DNA of 37,762 bases, from the NCBI GenBank assembly GCA_041690515.1, contig JAWLHF010000019.1, forward strand, positions 1 through 37,762. Reading direction: 5' to 3'. Positions 31,914 to 37,762 of this stretch are shown piece after piece (position 1 is the stretch's first letter; every line of letters starts with the position of its first letter). Source of the DNA: BRH-c25 sp041690515 (GTDB lineage Bacteria > Bacillota > Clostridia > Lutisporales > Lutisporaceae). The notes beneath the pieces are model-generated. The model ran no database searches and was not told where the DNA came from. It worked only from the letters and a program-made list of their open reading frames with translations. The position numbers and the translations under genes are program-made.

Positions 31914-34900
31914 TTATATTGCGGCTCTCAAAGCTGCAGCCATGATATCGGACAAAGTCTTCACATAATTGTAAGTGCCCGCATCAAATTCCTTGTTCTT
32001 TATGGACACCGACAGATATACCAACCCTCTCAGTATACCCCTGTCTATCATAGGTACCGATATTACAGACTGCCAATCCGGCATTCCCATCATGGAGTCT
32101 ATTCCCGGGTATCCGCTCCAATCTATCTGGTATTCTCCTACCCTGCTCTCCATGCATTTCTGTAATATGCTCTCATTGTAATACGCTTCTTCCACTTCAT
32201 GGTCTACCAACTTCTTCCTCAGAAGCTTTCCTCTTATGCTGCATTCTCCTTCTTCTGTCTCTTCTACGTAGAATATTCCTCCTGTCTGTGCTTCTGATAC
32301 TTCTATTACTCTTCCCAAAAAGCTGAACATCTTCTCTTCAAATGTCTTGTCGCTGTCTCTCTGAAGCTCAAGTATCTCCAGCATTGTCTCCACTTTCCGC
32401 TGGTCCTCCACCAAGTCCCCTGATATTATTCCTTCCAGCCGGTCTATCCTCTTTATGTTCTTCCCCATATTGGGTTCATATATCCTGCTTCCGTTCCTTC
32501 CCGACTCCTTTACATGATACAATGCCTGATCCGCTTTGTCTATCAAGTCCTTACCCCAGGTTCCGTGCTCCGGATATGATGATATTCCAAGACTTATGGT
32601 CAATGGTGTGTTCAGCCCTAAGAGCTTTGTATTCTCTATCTTCTTCCTTATCTTTTCTGCTACGCTGTAAGCTCCCTCTGCATCTGTCCCGGGCAGTAGT
32701 ATTATTATCTCTTCTCCTCCGTATCTTCCGCAGATGTCTCCTTTTCTTACACTGCTCATTATTATGCTGCTTACATTCTGCAGTATTTCGTCTCCCTTCT
32801 GATGTCCGAACCGATCGTTCACACTTTTGAACTTGTCTATGTCTATCATTATTATGGAGAACTTTCCGCCTTCCTTTTCCACATACATGAACTCATTTGA
32901 CAGTTCTGACTCAAAATGCTTCCTGGTATATAGCTTTGTCAGCTTATCAACCGTCGATACTATCTTCATGTTGTAGTTGTCCACCAATACATAGGCCACT
33001 TTTGCAGCCATCATGCAGAAGCGGCTGCTTTCTAAAGTAAAATTATTTATTATGCTATCGGTGTCCATATATATATATGCTATTATTGTTCCGCTTCCCG
33101 AATCCCTGTGCCTTCTTCTTTCCTCCACAAATTCCGTGCTGTCACTTTCCTTCGGTATCATCACAGGTATGCAGAATACTGCCGTTATGTCCTTGGGTAT
33201 CAGTATGTCTCCCTTCCGGGTGTTGTATTCGAAGGTGTCACTTACTATTATGCTGTCTCTTTTCTGCTTGGCCTGCTCGACCACATATTTGTAGAAGGGG
33301 GCTTCCGAGTATCTGTTGTAAGAGGCTATGACATTAAGACTGTCATCCTCCTGTAGTGTGGCTATGAATGCATTCTTAGCCTGGGTTATTTCCGCAAATA
33401 GATCTATCATGTGCTTCAGGTTGCCTGTTTCATCATCGCTGAATCTGCTGACCAGCTCTTGTATCTTTCCCATGAATTTTATATGGGCACCTGAATCTAC
33501 TCCACCGCTTACGGCTATTTCATCTGTTTCCTTGTGTCTGTATATATCCCTGTATTCTGTATAATCAAAATATTTGTCTATTTCATGAAAGTCTATGTTC
33601 CCTCTCTGCTTGCTAAGAAACCTCTTCCCTATTATGTTTACCCTTCCTTTTTTGTATCCGGGCTTGTTCGTATTCGTGGTCAGCAGCTCTGCTACCTCTG
33701 ACAGGCTTTCTTTTACAGAATTCCTGTCATGGGAGTTTATGAACCTCACTTTGTATTCATCGGGTACGTTATATACAAGCTTTCTAAGGTAATTCAGAGA
33801 TGTGATAAGGTGTTTCAGGGCTTCTTTGTAATTCTTCTGCCCTGCAAGCTCCATTGCTATTGCTTTGTATACCTTCCACTTTATTTCATTGTTCTCCGCC
33901 GCCTCTATGCGCCCGGCAAGCTTTTTCAGACTTTCAAGCTTTTGTGTACCTTCCTTTAAAAGGGCTTCTACATACTTGTATCTGATTCTCAGCATCTCTG
34001 TATCTATATTGGCTGCAAAGCCCTTTCCTCTTTCGAGAATCTCCCTTGCCCTGTCCTCCATGCCCTTTGTAACGTATATTTCTGCAAGCTTGACACAGGC
34101 AGTACGCCCAAGCTTGTACAGGTTCTCGTCAAAGACCTTGTCCAAAAAGGCTCTGTCTCTCTCGTAGTCAGGCTTTCCGCTTTGCTGTATCTCTGAAAGC
34201 AGCTTCACAAAATGAGCCTCATAATTCATCGTTATGCCCCAGCTTATACATATATCCACTGATTTTTGTGCATATTCCAATGCCTTTTCATACTCCCCCA
34301 TGGCATAGAAAAGCTCTGCTCTGCACTGGTAGAACCAATCTATCAGATTTCCGGAGTATTTGGATTCCATGAATTCCTTTTCCATGCCGTCAAGGGTGTA
34401 TAGTGCCCTATTATAGTCTTCTATTTCTATATCTGCCATAGACATATTGAGATTTATCACAAATTCAGAATACTTGTCCCTTATGATTAAAATGTTTTCC
34501 AGGGACTTCTGATAGAAATTCAGTGCCTCTACATACTTATCCTCTGCCCTATATAACTCAGCCAGATTGTTGTAGCTTACGCCTATATAATAAATATCTT
34601 TTACTTTAAGGCTTATGCTGAGGCATTTTTCATAATGCTCCCTTGCCCTCTGAATATCATTATAGTTGTTATGATATATTGATCCCAATGAGTTCAAAGG
34701 ATATAGCATTTTTTTATAATTCCCTATGGATTCCAGCATACTCAGACTTTCTTTTAGTTCAGCCAGACCTTCTTCATATAACCCTTTATAGGATTTGAAT
34801 TTTCCACGTATGCCAAGCATTCTTGCATATAAAAAGCTATATTCCTCTTTGTCAATATCTTTCAATACATTTTCCAGCAACCTTATGTAAGTGCTGAACT

Positions 34901-37397
34901 TTCTTTTGTGCAGCATCATCCTATTTACCACGATTATCTGCTCGTACAAACCTTTTTTATAATCTACCTTTTTTAGAAGCCGCTTTCCCTTGGCGAGGTA
35001 TTTTAATGGGTTCTTTTTTTCGTTCATCTTGTATAATAATGAGTACTTTTTGTTGTATATGTCTATAAGCTGATAATAGTTTTTTGTACTCTCTGCTGTG
35101 CTTTCAATAATATCACTATAAAAAACAGCTTTTGGATAGTTGCCTATACGTTCATATAGTTCTACCAGCTTGATACAGACCAATAGTTGTTCTTCTATTG
35201 TATCTTTGTTTATGAATAAGCTGTAAGCATGCTCAAGGAATTGTATTGCCTGATCCGGTGAATTGTTCTCTATCTCTTTTGCTGAATCCACGAGATATTC
35301 TTTGACCTCAAGGTGCCAATTGGCCTTCAACATCTGATTAATCAGTTCATCCTCATTCTCCCTGTTTTCACGGTTGAATTTACTTTTCAGGATATATGAT
35401 GCCTTTTCATGGTATTTCTGTCTCAACTCAGCAGGTATACTATCATACATTGAGTTTTTCAGGCTTAATGAGCTGAAGCTGTATGAAACACCCCAATCAT
35501 ACTGTTTTCGTATCAATATATTTATATATGAAAGATAATTTAGCTGGCTTACAAGCTTTTCTCCTTTGGCATCCACAAAATTTTCCACCACATCTGCTGA
35601 GACTGCAATGTTAAAGACTGACAGCACCTTCAATATTTCCTGATAATTAGTATTAAGCTTATAAACATTATTCAATGTGTCGATGTCATCTGCATGGGAG
35701 AGGTTCAAAGAATCATAATCTACTTTATCAAGTATCCAGCAGCCATTATCATCAACAAATATATTGTTGTTTGAAAAGAGCATATACAAAATATCATATA
35801 TATACTCAGGACTGCCCTTGGTCTTTTCATATATAATCTTAGTAAAATTATAAGGTGCCTCGCTCATTCCAAGAATGAGCCTTATATATTCTTGTGTGTC
35901 TTCAAGGCTATAGTTCCTGAGGGAAATGGTATCCAGCACATCTATTTCCTTAAGCTCGCTGCAATATTCCTTTATTTTGCTGTTTTGCGAATAGGTCTCC
36001 TTGTCTGTTGCAAGCACAAAGTAGACTTTTGATCCATTTTGTATCCTCAGCAGCTCATTTATCAGATCCAAAGAACCTTCATCTATCCACTGGATATTAT
36101 CAATTATGAAAATAAAATGCAATTTTTCAGATGCTTCTGCTATAAAATTGCTCAGTTTTTGAAAGAGCTTGGCGTTACTGTCCTTTACCGAATATCCCGC
36201 CTCTGTGCTTGATGCAATAGTCCTGTACATGGAAAGCTGAGGTAATGTAATACTCATATCTCCCATATACTTCTCTATGAGATCCTTGTCCACATATTTG
36301 GTAATGCTTTTTACAAGAATCTCAGATGCACTTAATCTTAATAGGTCAGACTCATTCAGTACTGTTACAACAGGAACAAAACCCTCGTGATCTACCTTTA
36401 TACTCAATGCTTCCAAAAAATCGCTCTTACCTGATCCTTCTTGTCCTATCACTAAAGAAGCCTTACGCAGTCTGCCTGCAAAAAAGTGTCCTTTTGCATT
36501 ATTCAAAACCTTATCAATTAGGTTGTATCTGGCTACTGGTTTCATTCTATAATGCGGCATAGCCTGGATGTAATCTTTGTTTACTATTCTATACTCTTTC
36601 TCAAAACTGTTGTTTATAGCTGAAACAAGCTCGTCCACAGATCTGAATCTCTTTTCAATATCAGCAGCTGTACACTTTCTAATTATGTCCATTATTCTGC
36701 AGTCCAGTTTTTCAGATTCCTTTAATGCAAAAAAGGATAGGGAATTCTCTATTTTTTCCTCATAATTATTAAATCCACTCACCAGATAAAAAAGGACTGC
36801 ACCTATAAGATATATATCTGATCGAACAGAATAGCCGCTATTATTTCGTATCTCTGGGGCTTTAAAGCAAGAGTTCTCCCTGTTTATCATTATTTTTCGA
36901 CTTGCTTTTTCTGGATAGGGTATTGATAATACCTTCAAAATATCCCCTTTATCACTCTGGATAACCTGCAAAGCATTTATATCAATACTGCGGATAAGCA
37001 TTCCTCTTAAATGCAGGTACTTAACAGCAGAACAAAGCTGGGCAGTCAGATCCAGAATCAGATCCAACTCCCTACCCTTACAATATTCAAAAGCATTGAC
37101 GCTTTCAAAGTAGTCATATGTATAATAATATTGATTTATAGCAACCTGTTTAAAATCTATGAATCTGACTCTGTTAAAAAAATGGAAATCTATAAGATTG
37201 GGATGAAAGTAAGTAGAATAATCATAAAAGTTGCTCTTCATATATTCAATAAAATCTTTTGTTTCATTCTGAAGATTGATGAGCCTCAAATGCTTAAGCA
37301 GATCACCCTTATGAATGTCCTCCACCACATAAGTTATCCCATATGAATCAAGACTCTTAGCCTTAACAACCTTATACTGCTCATTAATAAACTGCAT
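31914..37397 (-). CDS. Giant signalling protein B: pseudokinase-AAA-TPR-GAF-GGDEF-GAF (1827 aa)
   Basis: It has the same architecture as gene A. The kinase-like N-terminus keeps FKAPEIRN and SDIYLIGAVLFYLVSG but has LIRSIDINALQV at the catalytic loop, losing the HRD aspartate and the following lysine and asparagine positions. The STAND/AAA_16-like ATPase has Walker A GQEGSGKSDF near 315 and Walker B FIFIIDNIQWIDEGS near 434. TPR-type helices, a GAF-like domain, a GGDEF domain (GGEEI with RKGD inhibitory site) and a second GAF-like domain follow. The first ~1,029 residues are clearly diverged from A, while the last ~798 are nearly identical and end in LRAAI instead of F. The start is ATG 37397 with AAGGGGG upstream. 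It probably makes c-di-GMP under control of the ATPase/TPR sensor module. Confidence 0.88.
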   Translation of the reverse strand: MQFINEQYKVVKAKSLDSYGITYVVEDIHKGDLLKHLRLINLQNETKDFIEYMKSNFYDYSTYFHPNLIDFHFFNRVRFIDFKQVAINQYYYTYDYFESVNAFEYCKGRELDLILDLTAQLCSAVKYLHLRGMLIRSIDINALQVIQSDKGDILKVLSIPYPEKASRKIMINRENSCFKAPEIRNNSGYSVRSDIYLIGAVLFYLVSGFNNYEEKIENSLSFFALKESEKLDCRIMDIIRKCTAADIEKRFRSVDELVSAINNSFEKEYRIVNKDYIQAMPHYRMKPVARYNLIDKVLNNAKGHFFAGRLRKASLVIGQEGSGKSDFLEALSIKVDHEGFVPVVTVLNESDLLRLSASEILVKSITKYVDKDLIEKYMGDMSITLPQLSMYRTIASSTEAGYSVKDSNAKLFQKLSNFIAEASEKLHFIFIIDNIQWIDEGSLDLINELLRIQNGSKVYFVLATDKETYSQNSKIKEYCSELKEIDVLDTISLRNYSLEDTQEYIRLILGMSEAPYNFTKIIYEKTKGSPEYIYDILYMLFSNNNIFVDDNGCWILDKVDYDSLNLSHADDIDTLNNVYKLNTNYQEILKVLSVFNIAVSADVVENFVDAKGEKLVSQLNYLSYINILIRKQYDWGVSYSFSSLSLKNSMYDSIPAELRQKYHEKASYILKSKFNRENRENEDELINQMLKANWHLEVKEYLVDSAKEIENNSPDQAIQFLEHAYSLFINKDTIEEQLLVCIKLVELYERIGNYPKAVFYSDIIESTAESTKNYYQLIDIYNKKYSLLYKMNEKKNPLKYLAKGKRLLKKVDYKKGLYEQIIVVNRMMLHKRKFSTYIRLLENVLKDIDKEEYSFLYARMLGIRGKFKSYKGLYEEGLAELKESLSMLESIGNYKKMLYPLNSLGSIYHNNYNDIQRAREHYEKCLSISLKVKDIYYIGVSYNNLAELYRAEDKYVEALNFYQKSLENILIIRDKYSEFVINLNMSMADIEIEDYNRALYTLDGMEKEFMESKYSGNLIDWFYQCRAELFYAMGEYEKALEYAQKSVDICISWGITMNYEAHFVKLLSEIQQSGKPDYERDRAFLDKVFDENLYKLGRTACVKLAEIYVTKGMEDRAREILERGKGFAANIDTEMLRIRYKYVEALLKEGTQKLESLKKLAGRIEAAENNEIKWKVYKAIAMELAGQKNYKEALKHLITSLNYLRKLVYNVPDEYKVRFINSHDRNSVKESLSEVAELLTTNTNKPGYKKGRVNIIGKRFLSKQRGNIDFHEIDKYFDYTEYRDIYRHKETDEIAVSGGVDSGAHIKFMGKIQELVSRFSDDETGNLKHMIDLFAEITQAKNAFIATLQEDDSLNVIASYNRYSEAPFYKYVVEQAKQKRDSIIVSDTFEYNTRKGDILIPKDITAVFCIPVMIPKESDSTEFVEERRRHRDSGSGTIIAYIYMDTDSIINNFTLESSRFCMMAAKVAYVLVDNYNMKIVSTVDKLTKLYTRKHFESELSNEFMYVEKEGGKFSIIMIDIDKFKSVNDRFGHQKGDEILQNVSSIIMSSVRKGDICGRYGGEEIIILLPGTDAEGAYSVAEKIRKKIENTKLLGLNTPLTISLGISSYPEHGTWGKDLIDKADQALYHVKESGRNGSRIYEPNMGKNIKRIDRLEGIISGDLVEDQRKVETMLEILELQRDSDKTFEEKMFSFLGRVIEVSEAQTGGIFYVEETEEGECSIRGKLLRKKLVDHEVEEAYYNESILQKCMESRVGEYQIDWSGYPGIDSMMGMPDWQSVISVPMIDRGILRGLVYLSVSIKNKEFDAGTYNYVKTLSDIMAAALRAAI
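31930..34310. repeat. 2.38-kb near-identical direct repeat, copy 2 (in gene B)
   Basis: This is the second copy of the tract at 26207-28587, in the same orientation and without indels. The 5' boundary (34310) falls in the middle of a TPR codon run, where AMGEYEKALEYAQKS is shared and the preceding residues differ. The 3' boundary lies within the last codons, just before the stop. Confidence 0.93.
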
Positions 37398-37449
37398 TTG
37401 AAACCACCCCCTTAAGCTTCTTAATAATTTATTTTACCACATAAGTAAA

Positions 37450-37539
37450 GGTTTTACACTTAGAAAATCCCTTTTGCGGTGGTTCGCCGGCTAAGGCGCT
37501 CCAGAAAGCAAAAGCTTTGGATTTTCTTAGTGTAAAACC
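37450..37539. repeat. Fold-back element with 21-bp terminal inverted repeats
   Basis: The arms 37450-37470 and 37519-37539 are complementary with one central mismatch; the left arm starts GGTTTTACACT. Inside them CTTTTGC and GCAAAAG extend the pairing. The 48-base centre is GC-rich (GGTGGTTCGCCGGCTAAGG). It could be a non-autonomous mobile repeat, a long hairpin attenuator or a terminator. Confidence 0.75.
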
Positions 37540-37592
37540 GTGGCCCGCGAAGCCTGATTATAGAAGATGCATCTTAACAACAATGCCCAAAA
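37462..37592. repeat. 131-bp direct repeat, copy 1
   Basis: Identical base for base to 37632-37762. A 39-base spacer (37593-37631) separates the copies. It includes the right arm of the fold-back and the palindrome AAGATGCATCTT at 37564-37575. Confidence 0.93.
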
Positions 37593-37631
37593 GCATGACC
37601 CAAAAAACATAAACCAAAAAGCTTCACTCAC

Positions 37632-37762
37632 AGAAAATCCCTTTTGCGGTGGTTCGCCGGCTAAGGCGCTCCAGAAAGCAAAAGCTTTGGATTTTCTTAG
37701 TGTAAAACCGTGGCCCGCGAAGCCTGATTATAGAAGATGCATCTTAACAACAATGCCCAAAA
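37632..37762. repeat. 131-bp direct repeat, copy 2 (cut by window edge)
   Basis: Exact second copy ending at the last base of the window, so the true repeat may be longer and more copies may follow. Its left flank (GCTTCACTCAC) is only a degenerate version of the left arm in copy 1. Confidence 0.93.

Larger units (their letters stand above)
37398..37762. other. Upstream region of gene B with fold-back and tandem repeats, no gene seen
   Basis: These 365 bases hold the gene B ribosome binding site (complement of about 37403-37410), a fold-back element at 37450-37539, and two exact 131-bp copies with a 170-bp period reaching the window edge. I saw no open reading frame or RNA gene that I could support, and no convincing sigma-A promoter for gene B. 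Confidence 0.7.

Noticed and set aside
37470..37500. GGTTCGCC-like sequence in the repeat that recalls a tRNA T-arm
   Set aside because: No acceptor stem, anticodon arm or CCA end can be placed around it, and the exact duplication points to a repeat element.

Overview
The window looks like a chromosomal segment of a low-GC, anaerobic clostridial Firmicute. Supporting signs are an AT-rich sequence with strong AGGAGG-type ribosome binding sites, a proline T-box leader, RNase HIII, a sigma-54/enhancer-binding regulator beside a ferredoxin-rich redox operon, an aldehyde:ferredoxin oxidoreductase and a BmrCD-type ABC exporter. I cannot name the species. No rRNA, tRNA, CRISPR array, transposase or phage gene was recognised.

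Layout. (1) 1-2960: a lactose/cellobiose-family PTS IIC, a IIA and a MupG-type 6-phospho-glycosidase in one + strand unit, closed by a perfect palindromic terminator. (2) 2967-4740: a short-form prolyl-tRNA synthetase on the - strand with a complete T-box leader and a consensus promoter. (3) 4849-6516: an NSS-family Na+-dependent amino acid transporter with a 38-residue MetS-type small subunit. (4) 7197-15103: a PAS/AAA+/Fis sigma-54 activator, then a sigma-54 promoter with three palindromic upstream sites. These precede a six-to-seven gene redox operon: a split, HcnABC-like amino acid/opine dehydrogenase (2Fe-2S protein, FAD/NAD protein, 4Fe-4S plus BFD protein, DadA-like flavoprotein), a polyferredoxin, an AOR-family oxidoreductase and a ThiS/MoaD-like protein. 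(5) 15124-17368, - strand: a CstA-family transporter and a small unknown protein. (6) 17623-21525: a heterodimeric ABC exporter of BmrC/BmrD type. (7) 21522-26106, - strand: a DJ-1/PfpI protein, RNase HIII and a large UPF0182 membrane protein. (8) 26203-37397, - strand: two giant tandem paralogues of about 1.82 thousand residues each (pseudokinase, AAA ATPase, TPR, GAF, GGDEF, GAF). (9) 37398-37762: a fold-back element and a 131-bp exact direct repeat of 170-bp period running off the window edge.

How it fits together. Regions 3-5 read as one amino-acid catabolic island. A Na+ symporter and perhaps CstA would bring in amino acids or peptides. A flavin/iron-sulfur dehydrogenase would oxidise an amino or imino acid, and an AOR with a private polyferredoxin would oxidise a derived aldehyde and reduce ferredoxin. 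Expression would be triggered by the sigma-54 activator through its PAS domain. The substrate is inference.

The most unusual part is region 8. Two signalling proteins have clearly diverged N-terminal halves, while about 2.38 kb of DNA encoding their C-terminal c-di-GMP output halves is almost identical, with two substitutions seen by eye. This indicates very recent gene conversion or homogenisation of a shared output module behind two different sensing modules. Both kinase-like domains lack the HRD catalytic aspartate.
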